Assembly (NCBI GenBank): GCA_009617715.1
Contig: VTFK01000092.1
Coordinates: 1,302,001 to 1,366,000 of the forward strand
From: Plectrocnemia conspersa
Taxonomy: Eukaryota; Arthropoda; Insecta; Trichoptera; Polycentropodidae
Length of the DNA: 64,000 bases
Direction: 5' to 3'
Each line of letters opens with the position of its first letter. Within the stretch, counting starts at the first letter, position 1. Below, piece after piece: positions 1-26,100 of this stretch. Position numbers and translations under genes: made by a program. Under the pieces are notes generated by a model. It saw only the letters and a program-made list of their open reading frames with translations, was not told the origin of the DNA and did no database searches.

Positions 1-1099
1 ATCATTTTGAGTGCCACACATTTTTTTCGTATTATATAAGAATTGCCAACAATTTCTTTAACAGAAAAAGGGATATAAAAAAAATCCACAACTTTATAAA
101 TGAGTAATATTTTTTATACACTATAATAAAAACATAATAGTTGTTAAACATATGTACATGGAAAAACCTTAGATTAATTAATTAGAACATTAAAAAAATA
201 ATATATGGTTTTCAATAAAAAAAAAACAAGTTGAACAATACATTTTTAAGTCTTTTCTTTATATATTACAATTATTCTTAATATTTATCAGACATTAGTA
301 TTAGGGTGCATATGCAAACATTTGTTCGTAACTAAAAATTTAATATTTACGTCATAAAAAATAAGGTTTATTTTGCATATTTTCACATTTATGCTGGCCT
401 ATATCTTCATTGTACACTTTTTTCGCCTGACATAAATTAGGTTAGATATTTTTAAAGGTCCTTCATTTTGGGAACTGCATACAATACATCTTCTTAAAAT
501 TATGACAAAGTTATTTTTCAACCCTCTTAATTCTATTGGGGTAGCATTTGTAATTGGAATAGGTGGGTGATTATTATTTGTAACAATTCCCGTTCATTTT
601 TTCCAATTATACTTGAATTATTATACTTAAATTGAAGACGTAGCTAACATTTACTACCCACGTTTTTTTTATATATGGGGAAAAATGTTGAAGGTTACTT
701 TTTCCAAAATTTTAGGGTTTTTTCTCGTCAAGTTAAGTATACTGCATTTTGCCAGATTCATCTACACCTATGTATTTATTGAAATAAAAATTTCTTTGCA
801 TATCGATTAGTATCTTATACCGAGCGATTAAAAAAATAAAGGGGTTGGCTAATGATATGTATCGAAATTCTTCTGAACTTTATTGAACCTGAAAGTCTTT
901 GTGTCAATTTATTTGCTTTCTGAACTTTCGATGAGATTAAAAACTCTGGGGTTGTTTCGAATAATAGCAATGAAACTATCATCGGATTCATATTCCATAT
1001 TACAATCAGCACTATTCGCAAAATCTTGTAGCAAATCGTTTATCATTTTCAAATGTTTCAGTCATTGAACTCATGTTGTTATCTTGGCATAATTAAAAA
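1..1099. other. Intergenic, no gene seen
   Basis: AT-rich sequence with no ORF, splice pattern or RNA gene I can support. Short ORFs here are not bounded by splice sites and resemble no family I know. Confidence 0.5.
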
Positions 1100-1787
1100 A
1101 GTATTTCGGGGACAGTGATGGCGGGTGGCAATGAGACACAGATTGAGCCGCTGCAGTAATATATTTATTGACGGTTACAGTTGTTTACATTTCAAGGGAC
1201 GCGCGCGCGACGGCACGCGTCCGAACCCTTGCGGGCTTGCCGGTAGAGAGAGAAAACGGTCACGGGATGCTACTCCAGCGCCGACCAGTTTTGGCCTTAA
1301 CAAATCTAAATTCGGCTCCCACAAGTACATTTAAATTATTTATTTCTACCGTTGTAAATTCAAATTGAAGTAAAAAGCAATATATATCATTAGCTAAATA
1401 AATTTCTAGCCCAGAACACATGCGGCACGCACGAACAGTCAAAAGATACTGACATAATATGTCGAAACATGTAACTGCTCAACGTGAGCTCGGTCGCGCT
1501 TCTGGAAATCTTGACACGTGCACCAAAGAGCGCGATCGCTCTCCAACGGTTAAACTCAAACGGTTAACAAACATACTATGGGGGCCGATTTTGATTTGTT
1601 ATGACCAAAACTGGTCGGCACTTTAGTAGCACTGGCGTGACAATCATTCTGTACACTGGCAACCTTCCGGGCGTTCGGACACATCGTCTCGCGTCCGCCC
1701 TTTTACAATGTAAATAACTCGTATCATCAATAAAATACTACTGCAGTATAATTGTCACCCGTCACCATCAACCGTCCCTAAAATACT
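1100..1787. mobile_element. Fold-back DNA element with ~220-bp inverted arms
   Basis: The left arm (about 1100-1325) reappears as reverse complement at about 1565-1787. Matching landmarks include a GGGACxGTGATGG-like end, a ctgcagtaRtAt block, a GC-rich block with tccgaac, and the shared stretch gccgaccagttttgg. The core lacks a recognisable transposase, so this is a non-autonomous inverted-repeat element. Its GC-rich arms contrast with the AT-rich flanks. Arm-end fragments of the same family occur at about 2613-2690 and 29743-29805. I could not define a target-site duplication with certainty. Confidence 0.75.
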
Positions 1788-2612
1788 AAGGCATAAAGTA
1801 AAAAATATGAGGTTCCCCGACCTTTTCGATAGCCCAAAAATGCTGTCCCACCTTGTTATACGATACTATGCTAGTGCTTTCAAGCACCACCTTGCTATAC
1901 GAGGTGAACGAAAACTAGCGTATGCGTAAGTCTGCGTAGTCGGTCACCACCGCACAAACGAGGCGGTCGACGCGTTGAACCTTTAAAGACGTAAGACTTA
2001 GATCCGTGTCTTGAGAACCAATCTGCGCATCTTAATACTTGGACGTGTGAGGCGACGTCGCTAAGATCTACATTACTTGGACGACCTTAACTTTGACTTA
2101 TTATTATTTTATTATATTATATTTTGTAATATATTATATTTAGGAATTTAATAAAATAGTATTGATTATAAGCGTTCATCGAGCGTAGCAGAGATATTTT
2201 ATCCAAAATCCAAGATAAATTCACTAATACAATCAAACGTTTTCCAGTGTCATGTATTTATTTGTGGATACAACGGCGTATGGGGATGCGACACTTCTTG
2301 TTTCACTCTAAGGCCCACTGTCCACGGAGGCGTTCTGGTAATGGGAAAAAGTACTGGAACGACGTTCTGGCCCCACCACATTACTAAAAGTAACACAACT
2401 AATATTACGTCACCGCTGACCGAAATTCGCCGCTTACTGCTGGAACTGAGCGGAACCATAGTGTGAACTAGCAACACTGACGCATGGCATCAGTGTTCTT
2501 TCTCGGCAGCAGCACGGCGTCGACCGGCATTTCTTTCTTTCTCTTCTTCATAAATATGCTAACTCACTTAACTAAATTGGCCTAGAAATACATACCCAAT
2601 AATTTAAACCGT

Positions 2613-2690
2613 TTTAGCGACGGATGGCAATTAGACATAGATTGAGCCGCTGAAGTAGTATTTTTATTACAATAAAGAAGATACACGTTG
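2613..2690. mobile_element. Arm fragment of the fold-back family
   Basis: Contains gacggatggcaattagac followed by an attgagccgctg block, closely matching the outer part of the left arm at 1100-1180 and the copy at 29743. Only one end is visible. Confidence 0.6.
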
Positions 2691-2798
2691 ATTCTTTATA
2701 TACAGAGTGAACGGGGAATAAATATCATTTATTTTCTTATTACGGACATCATGTCATCAAACATTTTGTTATTGTCTCATGCAATTGTTCTTTCATCG

Positions 2799-3104
2799 TC
2801 ATTTATTTAACTGATGAGGGTGAGACGACTGTGCTTTAAGTGGCTCTTTTGATGTTATCACTACATCTTGCTTATGTCCTTCAGTTAATTTTTCGATTAA
2901 TTTTATAATTGCCTGTTTTATAGTTTTACGAGTTGTAATAGGGAAAGTTATATCAATATTATTCTCATCAAACGATTTGGGATTTAATACAAATTTAAGC
3001 GTATCCGTTAAATCTGTACGTCCACTTTTTTTATGTTTATTTTTAGAGAAATTAATACATCTGAGCTTAGTACAGATTTCAGCTTGACCAATAGTCTGAA
3101 ACAT
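2799..3104 (-). CDS. Unrecognised ORF or exon, divergent from Pfk
   Basis: A 101-codon open frame on the minus strand, about 620 bp upstream of the Pfk start and in the opposite orientation. The product is polar and lysine-rich (NKHKKSGRTDLTDTLKF early on), ends in HPHQLNK and has no membrane segment. The first ATG sits inside a good splice-acceptor-like sequence (atgtttcag), so this may be the last exon of a spliced gene rather than a complete protein. The ordinary amino-acid composition and head-to-head placement with Pfk favour a real gene. I do not recognise the family, and a chance ORF is not excluded. Confidence 0.35.
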   Translation of the reverse strand: MFQTIGQAEICTKLRCINFSKNKHKKSGRTDLTDTLKFVLNPKSFDENNIDITFPITTRKTIKQAIIKLIEKLTEGHKQDVVITSKEPLKAQSSHPHQLNK

Positions 3105-3478
3105 AATTTAAAAATTGCGTCGGCTGAACGTAAGTTGGAATCATGTCGGCAAAGTGTTTTGACAGCTTATTTGGGTGGTTTTAAAATTTCTATAATTTTT
3201 GAAATTTTGTTCCAGTCATTTTAATTGAACGCTACCGATAAATCATGCAATTGTGCTTATTAATTTTTTAAGTAGTATTGAAGGAAAACTTATTAAAAGT
3301 GACGAATAAAAGTAGTAGATAATTATCGACCATGGAGAAAAATCTCGTTTTTGATAATTGAAAAAATAAATTAATACGATTTTTTAAACTGTGTTCATTC
3401 CAACAAAACAATATTATATATAAATTTATTATTTAAATTTGAAGAAACATGTTATGGTTTAAAATTTATTTTTAGTCT

Positions 3479-3540
3479 GTTCGCGAACTGTTTTCATAGC
3501 GTGTTCGCGAAGTTTCAAAGGTCACCTTGACAGTTCACCT
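3479..3540 (+). promoter_or_regulatory. Candidate Pfk promoter elements, including an ERR-like site
   Basis: Two copies of gttcgcgaa (3479-3488 and 3503-3511) are followed by TTCAAAGGTCACCTTGACAG (3514-3533). This contains an AGGTCA nuclear-receptor half-site with a TCAA-type 5' extension, and on the other strand TCAAGGTGA. That is the shape of an estrogen-related-receptor (ERR) site (consensus TCAAGGTCA). Drosophila ERR is known to switch on glycolytic genes. The site lies about 200 bp upstream of the Pfk ATG. Function is inferred. Confidence 0.4.
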
Positions 3541-3728
3541 TGCCGGGTCGCTGTCAAATTCAAAAGGTGTACGACGTCTCTCCGCGTCGGTCGTCTTTTG
3601 ATTTCGGCCCCAATTTTTAATGAAATTCTAAGAAAACATAACATAGGTACTGTTTTAACTACCCATTTATATAATCGATACTCGTTTTCTTTGCGTTTTG
3701 GTTATATTTTGAATTTGATCACAGCAAA

Positions 3729-17252
<13,524 letters not shown>

Positions 17253-18959
17253 AAAATAATAATAGTTTAAATGAAAAATTAACATTTGAAGCTTTTCTAT
17301 TACACATAGGCATCGATGTTGTATTGTGTCACATTGCAATTAAAGAACAAATCATTAAGGTTTGAATTTAATAAAAAAAAATTAACGTGAGATTATTTAA
17401 CATTGATTTACTAGTGTTAGGGTTTATTTATTTCAAATATACTGCATAATATAAAATATATATTTAATACATTAAAAAATGTATTCGGTTCAATTTGGAT
17501 CTCTTATGTTTGTTTACTGATGTTTATAGCAATGAATGTCATACAAATAGTATTAGTATGGTCTCATAATAGTCATAATAGTATTATTATGGTCTCAATA
17601 ATCATATCAGCGTTTTGGTCAGTATTTATTATCTAAATTTTTGTTATAATTTGTGTTAATAAACCTTAGTATTATATTAATTTATTTGTATGTTTACAAA
17701 GTAAACTTGATTAAACTATAGTGTTACCTGCGACATGTTTAAAACATTTTATACTACGCTAAAGATTCTAGCACTCTCATTATCCATAAATTTATACTGA
17801 TAATTAGTAAAATATACAATGAATATATTTTTTTAATATTTTTTAACGTGCTTTGAATTCTAAGCTTTATTTTCTTATACTTTTTATTTTGATTGTTTTA
17901 AGTGTTGTTGATGATTTTTTTTTCAATTTAAACAAATTGTTTTTCTGTTATGTGATAAAAACGATATATGTGATTTATAAAGTGTTACACGGGTCGGAAG
18001 GAGATATTTATGCATTTTAAAGTATAAGTAGTAAAATCAAATATTTGTAGTAAAATTTATTGAATAGCTATTGCATGTGACATCACTTCTGTATTATTCA
18101 TGCGTATAATAAATGTTTGAAATTAATCTAAATTTTATTTGCCCATATCAATAAAAATGGAGTTGATTTTGTTAATCAAAGAAAATTATCTCTTCATATG
18201 ATTACACTAGAAGCTGATGAAGAGTGAAATATTCATAATTAGAAGTCACTACAATTTTTTTTATTATTATCTTTGTCATATTTGTAATCATGTTTATAGC
18301 TATATGCAATGTTTCGATAAAATAATCTTAATATGTATTATGTATAATCAATAATAAAAAATGATTATCCTAATGCTTGAACAATAATATATTATTGTGA
18401 GATTACAATAGATTTGAAATCAGCGAATAGTTGTACATGCTAATTTTATTTCTGTTTGGAAGACTTGCGAAAATAAATCATTTTTATAATAACATTTTAA
18501 CAAATGTAACCTAAAATTTGTTTTGCATGTGGTTACCTTAAAATGAATATAATTATCTATGTATAGTTAAAAGTTACAATATCAATAATACAGACACCTG
18601 TATTAATAATTACATAAAAAACATATAAATTAGTCAAACACTGTGCTTCAATCTTGAAAAATATTCTTACATAATTAAAACCACCCAAAAGGTTTACAAG
18701 TTCTAAAAAATGCTTATTTAATTTCATATATTAAATAAAATAATTTTATAAATGCAAATATATTGCTGTGAAAACAATAAAATTAATATATTATGATTTC
18801 TTAAGCAATAGTTCCAAAATATTTTAATTCTTAAATTTTTTTTTTTTTTTAATTTAAACTTATATATTAGTTAGTTATTGGGATAAAAAAATGCAGTTTT
18901 CTTTTGCGTTGAACCATTATGTGATACAAAGTTTTTATAAAAAAAACAGTTCGATTATT

Positions 18960-19240
18960 TAGCTTCGAAACGTGCAGCCACAAGCAGCCACTCGAAGACT
19001 CAGGCAGACACTCGAAAAGACCAGAAGACGCTCGCCGCCCGCGGATAATATACTGTCATGGGCGCTCACATCCCGAGAGGAACTCTTCCATACGAGTACC
19101 ACCGTATCGGAGAGGGAGCATCCTCTGCTATACGGTCGCTGCCACGCCACCTACAAGACCTCCCACGGACATTAGCCCTGCGCCAGCTTCTCCACTACCG
19201 CTCGGAGAAAATATCTTGTCATTTATCGTCTGTCGGAATT
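18960..19240. repeat. GC-rich island, probably transposon-derived
   Basis: About 280 bp, much richer in GC than its surroundings, with repeated cagccac/actcgaa-like words at its left end. No conserved protein could be read in any frame. The abrupt composition change suggests an inserted fragment (LTR or LINE end), unidentified. Confidence 0.35.
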
Positions 19241-19513
19241 GTAATATAATCTAATATAACTCTAACTAGATTCCACCTAGCGTCTCACTGGCAACGAAGT
19301 CACACCCATGAGGTTCTCAAACGTTAAGCTTGCAAATAATAATATTAAAAAATAAATGATAAAAAACATATCTATAAAAATTAAACTTAAATTACTTAAA
19401 ATAAAACATACATATTCCATACAAAAATAATAAATTAAAAAATTCTTAATGCCTAGCAATCTGGACATTTTATTACTTTATACATTTGACACACAGCTCT
19501 GTGACAAACAGAA

Positions 19514-19549
19514 TTTTGTTCTGGTAATAATTTTATTACCAGAACAAAA
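19514..19549. repeat. 17-bp perfect palindrome with 2-nt spacer
   Basis: TTTTGTTCTGGTAATAA is followed by TT and then its exact reverse complement. No target-site duplication or longer element was seen around it. Confidence 0.85.
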
Positions 19550-20159
19550 ATTATACGTACTTCTTCGTCCAATATTACTAGTGCTACTGGGCGAAGACGA
19601 TGTAGGAAGATCTTTAGATAAAAAAGTATTCACAAATATTTGGACAATCCATTTAAATATTAAAAGAATAATTTACAGTATTTTTTATCAGTTTAAATTA
19701 ATTTTCCTTAAAATTTTATAAAGTATTCACATCATAAATATTTTAAATAAGAAATCTATCCGAATTTTGCGGCGAGTACCGTAAAGAATTGTAATGAATA
19801 ATTTTTAAAATTTGCCAAGAATAAAAACGTTCTGATAATTATTTTGCTGATTTCGACTGTAATAATAAAAAATTCGAGAAATAGAGCAAAATTTATTTTA
19901 TTTGGGGTAATATCGAACAATTAAAAATTATTATTTTATTTTGTTTTAATGTCAACATTTATTATTTAAAATATACTTATGTCATTTAATAATTATTTAA
20001 TAAAATATTTTTTTCCGTGTACGTCGATGTACGTGTCAGTTTGAGCGAGTGAGACGGCGCATGTCACGTAGCGTCAGTGTTGCCAACGCGTGCGGCCGGC
20101 TGTCGGCGTGTCAGTCGTCCGCTAGCTGTTGGCGTAAGTGCGCAAGTTTCGTCGCCGCT

Positions 20160-23100
20160 ATGGTCATGAAGCCAGGCATGGGCCGTAAGGCCTCTAACAA
20201 GAATCCGCCCGTCTTCAGTCACGAGTTCGTCATTCAGAACCATGCGGACATCGTGTCTTGTCTCGCCATGCTCTTCCTAGTCGGTCTCATGATCCAGGTA
20301 CTTACATATGCTGACACCGCCACGTTGACTGCTTGCTTTCTATGGACACCGACGCTGTCGATTGACATTCGGGGTTTGCACTAAGGGTTTGTCTCATTGA
20401 AGTACGCCCACTCGAAGAGCAACCCTAAAAAATGTACATGTGTCAAGTGAAAGTGTACCACATATGTGACCACTTTTGGGACGTATCAATCAGTTTCATT
20501 CAATTATACAAATCTTTTAAATCGATTTTCATTCAACACAGAATTTACGTACAAACTGTAGATACAAGTTTCCGGTCATTTAATGACGTTCTTTCGCGAC
20601 TAATGGGAGAATAAACGACAATTTGCAATACTTAATAATGTAAATATGTCATGTACAATTGACTTGATATTATTTGCTGATGATTTGTAAATATTAATAT
20701 CTGTCTATTTATAAACAATGCGGCATGTATTTTAAATTAAAAATCTTTTTAATTCATCTATAAAAATATTTATGTTGGGATTTGTGCTTACGGGTTTTCC
20801 ATAACGAGGCACACTTTGATTGTTTTATTGCGCAAATTTGTTTGGGGCCCCTGCTTTTGCTTCTTGCACAATATTCCATTTATAAAAAAGTATTTATTTA
20901 TTGCCCAAGTGAACATCTCTCTATCAACTCAACCATAATTTAGATACCTGTTTTGTGCATTTGATTCGAAGGCATGGTTTATCTACCTGTTGCTGCCGAA
21001 TGTTTGTCTTAAATTGCATGATTGATCTAAAGGTAAGTTTGTTTGGGAGATTGGAATTAGTGAATAATATATAATTATAATTCCGGTGAATCATCACAAC
21101 TTAGGTTTTCCTACATTTTTTAACTCCTAGTTTGTGCATTATGACATTTATTGATAGTAAGCTGTAATCACAGATTTTGATTTCAGTCTTGTCTGACTAT
21201 GTACTTATTTGTAGGTATTGCTTGTATTTACCCCACTGTAACGCATTGGGCTAACGCGTTACAGTGGGGTATAATGGAAGATTTACAGGTCTTCTTTTTT
21301 GTTAGTGTCTGTTCTTTCTATTCTGTTAAATTGTTCGCTTGTTTTTATTTGCAATTACTTTAAATGTAGCGAGCAATAACATTTTTTTGGAAATGCAACC
21401 AATTTTATGATAATATTGTGCTGCTGGAAGTCATATGCGGTACTTAAATATACACAAAAAATGTTAAATTTTAAACGATGTCAGTCTACTACTGAAGAAA
21501 TAAAATGTAAAGAGATTTCGCATAGATAAAATCTGCGCTTTAAAATTATTTTGTTTCCGATTTAGAATCAATCTTAACGTTGGCAAAGAAGACTGAAGAG
21601 CGAGTGACAATGAAATTGCGAAAGGCGTTATTCTATTTTGTTTAGAATTTAATATTTCACCTCGCAAAATGTGTTTCAATGAGTGAAACAAGTGGTTGTC
21701 AGTTGGTTAAAGATCGGATAAATATAACGAGTAACAGAGTTTCTAAGTTAAGGTCATGTTTGAGCAGTATTTGTGCTGCGACATGTGGTTGATTGTTGTC
21801 TTGCAGCAGTGGCATAGCTACCTCATAGCAGAGTCATGCAAAGCATGAGGGCCCAAATCTATAAATATACACAATATAAATAAATTTTCGAGTTCGAGCT
21901 ACAATAAAATTATCAGCAAACTTATACATACATACTCACATAATTTTTTTACGAACAATGTCCGTTGGTTATCGGGTGTCCAAAATATTCACACGGAATA
22001 CATTTGAGTTATGAGTTATGACCATCATCTCAAATATTAGATAATATTTACATGATTAGTGATAATAGTTACATGATAAATATTATAAATTGATCATCTG
22101 ATTAATCATAATAGCTAAAAGTGATCGAGAAATTTCTCACCCTATGCGAAATATTTTTACGAGAATTGATCAGACATATTTTATTTAAACAATTTATTAT
22201 ATTAAAGTTAGACTATTTTTAAATTATGTAGTAAGCGTTTTATTTTTTTTTAAAATTGCTTTACAAGAAATATAGAGCGTTCAAAAAAAGTAACGAGTGG
22301 CGTATAAAAAAAACTAAAAATTAAATCAAAGAAGTACAAAAACTTGATAAATTTATGATAAAAAAAAAACCCACCGAAACTGAAGTTACGCGTGAGAGTA
22401 ATAAAATGCTTGGGAAAAATACTAGAAAGAAGAATTTTTATAATTGGTGGAATTATTTTTAATTTATTTACTCTTATTATGTGTATATGTACAAACATGT
22501 AGTAAACATACTTTTTACGGGTGCTTGCGTAATTTTTGCATGAGGATCTAAAATTTCTAGCTACGTCACTGCTTGCAGGAGAATTGGTATGTCTATTGAC
22601 CAATCTCGGTCGATTTATCGCAAGCTTCTTCATAATTTCATCCAATTGGTTGTGGTAGACATCCACTATTGACTAGCTTTTATGAAACATTTTAAGACTG
22701 CTTTTGCACCACATCTTTATCCAATTATTATACCGAAGGCTTGTAATTGTCAAAAATAATCCATTTTTATCACATACATATATAACAATAAAATATAGAA
22801 ATGGTAACAGCAAAGAAATGCAAAATTTTAAAGGGGTTCTTTTCTGTTATCATGTGAAACCCATCTATTCAGCTTCATTACCTTGCCGATTAAATAATGT
22901 GTAACGTTAAACCTTGCTGCTAATTCACTAGTAGTTTGAGGTTGATTTCCTAAAGCCCATAGCTGACATTGAACAGAACATATGATACCAGCGTATTAAG
23001 AAGCTAGATGACTTACAGTGTATTCACTAAAAGCAGCATTCAAATTTTTCTGTTGTTCTGCAATTCTAAGCTGAGAGTAGAAAAATTGTCCTCATCACCT

Positions 23101-26100
23101 ATCAGTAATTTAAAAAAATGCTTGGCAATATATAAGTTTGTGGTATTTTTTCTGGGTATTTTTATCAACTTTTTATATTTGAAAAATGCAAATTTATTAC
23201 CTGTGGCGACCACACAAATAGGTCCACATTTAAAAGGGCACTTGTCTCATTGCTAAGGACCGTGACCATAAACGTTCATGCATTAACAATGAGATAAATA
23301 TGGTACAAGAGGGATGTCTTTTGCCCACACAACACGAGTCGTTAAGAGAATCCCTTTTGTGACAAAACAGTATGGACGCAATCAATCACCACATCGCAAA
23401 CCCTTTCCGAAGAATTCGAAAGTCTGGACAAGCAAAAAATTCTTATGTTTTAAATTCTGGTCACTATACGTATTTTTAATGATACCCGTCAAATTATACC
23501 ATTAAACCTAGTGTTAATAATGATCTAACGCAGTGAACGCCTATGCCTTCCAATTTTTACACACATACGAATCCAAAGACAGTTTGCTGTTAACTGATAC
23601 CTCAAAAATTCCTACTGCAATAATTTTGTGAATGCATGTCTACGTATACAGATATATGCGAGAGAGAAGCGATACATGCGCTTAAGAATCTCGCTTGTTC
23701 TTGTTGAAGCTGCAATGCTCATTTCAAGGATTTTCGTCTGTGTCACATCCAGCTATAAAAATAAATATTTTGGTCTATTTTGCACAAAATAAAATATATG
23801 TGTTATCACAGTAAATGGTTGTCAACTCCTACAATACGATTGTGTGAGTAAAGCGTCTGTGTGTTTTGGATAAAAAGTGGAAGACATGATGTTCACTGAT
23901 CTAAAGTGAATTGGATTCTTCTTGGAGATTTTAAAAGGTTCTACGAAAATAATCAGTTATACTATGAAATGTTTTATAACTAATAAGAATAAAAATTCTT
24001 TCTGCCGAAACAGAAATTTAATCACAATATTTGTGTTTAAAAATATTATTTTTATAAATTAAGTATTTTACATATATATAATATTTTTTCTAATATTAAG
24101 ATATCGATTTCAGGCCACCAGTCCAATCGCTAGTTTGTTCATCACTCTGCATCACAATGTCAGCGGAGCAGATCCAAGCAAAGAGAATCCAACTGGCGAA
24201 ATATACTTATACGAGGCCGGCTGGAAAGACTCGTGCGCCGTGTTCTTCTATTCTTTAGTGTGCATAGTAATGCACGCGATAGTCCAAGAATATTTCTTAG
24301 ATGTCAGTATAATAAATATACACTCGAGTGACTAATAATTAATATATCTATTTATCTCAAAGCATTTAATATATATTTTAGAAAGTTTCAAAACGTTTCC
24401 ACTTGTCAAAGTCGAGATTGAATGCATTGAACGAGTCCGGCCAGTTAATGATCTTCTATCTGATGACTTTCATGTGGGGATGTGATGCCATTATACGCGA
24501 AGGTTTCCTATCAAACTTCTCGCTACTTTGGGAAGGTAATTGATTTATGTTTGTTGTGTTATAGATCCATAGAAATTAAAGCTAGTCTTGACTCAAAATT
24601 AATGGGAAAATTTTTAGACTATCCTAACCACCCGATGAGCTTCATGATGAAGCTGTGGTGGGTTGTGCAAGCGTCGTACTGGATCCACGCCATTCCTGAA
24701 TTGTACTTCCAGAGGATCAAGCGCGAAGACTGGTCACGCCGTATTCAGCAAGCCGTCGTCAACTTTGCGTTCATATTTGCCGCTTATGCGTTTAGGTATG
24801 TTTGAGTATTTATTTTTATTTTATAAACAAACAAATTTATGAATTTATATTTTGTGCTTTAGCTTCCAGAGAGTTGGTATTTGTTTGATAGTATTACACG
24901 CTTTCGGCGAGTTGGTCTTCCATTTGACTAAGCTAGACGGAATCATCAGAGCCGATCGCGAAGACGACTTCGCTAGAGGTATGTCTTATATCTTTATAAC
25001 ATCTTCAATTATAATTTATATCACTATAATTCACTGATGAGTAACCAAACGATTGCTTATTTTTATTTTCAGTGTCTGGTTTGAGCAACCATGTTATATT
25101 TTTGACTGTTAGGTTATGCACAATGGTTGTCAGTGTATTGACCTTCTGGTATGGTGTACCAGAACAATATGAATATATCCACTACGCAGCCTTCTCTTCA
25201 GTAATAGCTCTACAGGTATCATAATCGAACTAATGAAAGTTGTATCTTTAATTTCAATACATTTTTTACATTGATATTTTATTTTTTAGCTGTATCTCAT
25301 GTTCAATTTCATCACTCAACAAAAAGTACTGATCAGAGAGCTGCAGACGCAGATAAACAAAATTAAGACGACCAAGAAGGAGAAGCCTAAGAAAGAGAAA
25401 GGTACGGTTGAAAAGTATAAATACCATTGTAATAACTTTTCTCACTCAAGATATTTATTTTATACATTTTTGAATCATCAAGTCTGCACAAAATATATAA
25501 AAAATCCTATTAAAAATTATTTGTCTGAGAATCAGCATTTCTTAGTTAAATACGCTTGGAGCGGGGAATCACTGGATTCCATTAGAGCTGAAGAGTGAAA
25601 GTCCGAAAGAAAATAGGGCCAAAATCCTCTACGCTAAAACGATGCAGTCTCTAACTCTTATATATTGATCGATTCCCCGACTTCACTCATCTTCAACTTG
25701 TGGCTGACTTATTTAATCCTTTAAACGCCAGCGACTTTTTAGTGAGTGACCTTTTATTTCGCTTCACAGAGTATTTCTTTCTAAAAATAAATATAAAATG
25801 AAGCTAGTACAATAATCTTTAATAATTAAAAAAATAAAATTTGAATAAATAATTCGTTAACTTGTTTTAAAAAATTAATTTGTAAAAAAAATAATCAACA
25901 AATGACGCACTGGTGAGTTGCTGGGGTTTAAGTGGTTAATAAGTGTCTACTATGGAACTCGCATCATTTCAGATTTTTTTAGCTTACTCCTACATTTGCT
26001 AGTCGCAGACAAACATTACTATACTGAAATTCAATTCGTCTTGATGAATTTCAGTGGGTTTCACTCCTTCACTATTTTAAGCTACTTTGTGTTTGTTGTA

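Larger units (their letters stand above)
17253..20047. other. Pfk-TRAM intergenic region
   Basis: Begins with the Pfk 3' UTR (candidate poly(A) signals near 17338 and 17367). The rest is AT-rich. The only structures seen are a GC-rich island at about 18960-19240 and a hairpin at 19514-19549. No gene is supported. Confidence 0.5.

Noticed and set aside
3620..3631. Three-codon upstream ORF in the Pfk leader
   Set aside because: Present (ATG AAA TTC TAA), but the transcript start and a possible leader intron are unknown, so no regulatory claim is made.
20049..20159. N-terminal extension of TRAM from the upstream in-frame ATG
   Set aside because: The extension (MRRRMSRSVSV...) is low-complexity and absent from the TRAM family; homologues begin near 20160.
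22250..22666. 138-codon minus ORF as a gene
   Set aside because: It runs from a mariner relic into an hAT-like insertion; the join is accidental.
25299..25598. Alternative TRAM C-terminus by reading through the last intron
   Set aside because: It leaves the conserved tail at a proper gtacgg donor and becomes AT-rich noise; the spliced form matches the family length.
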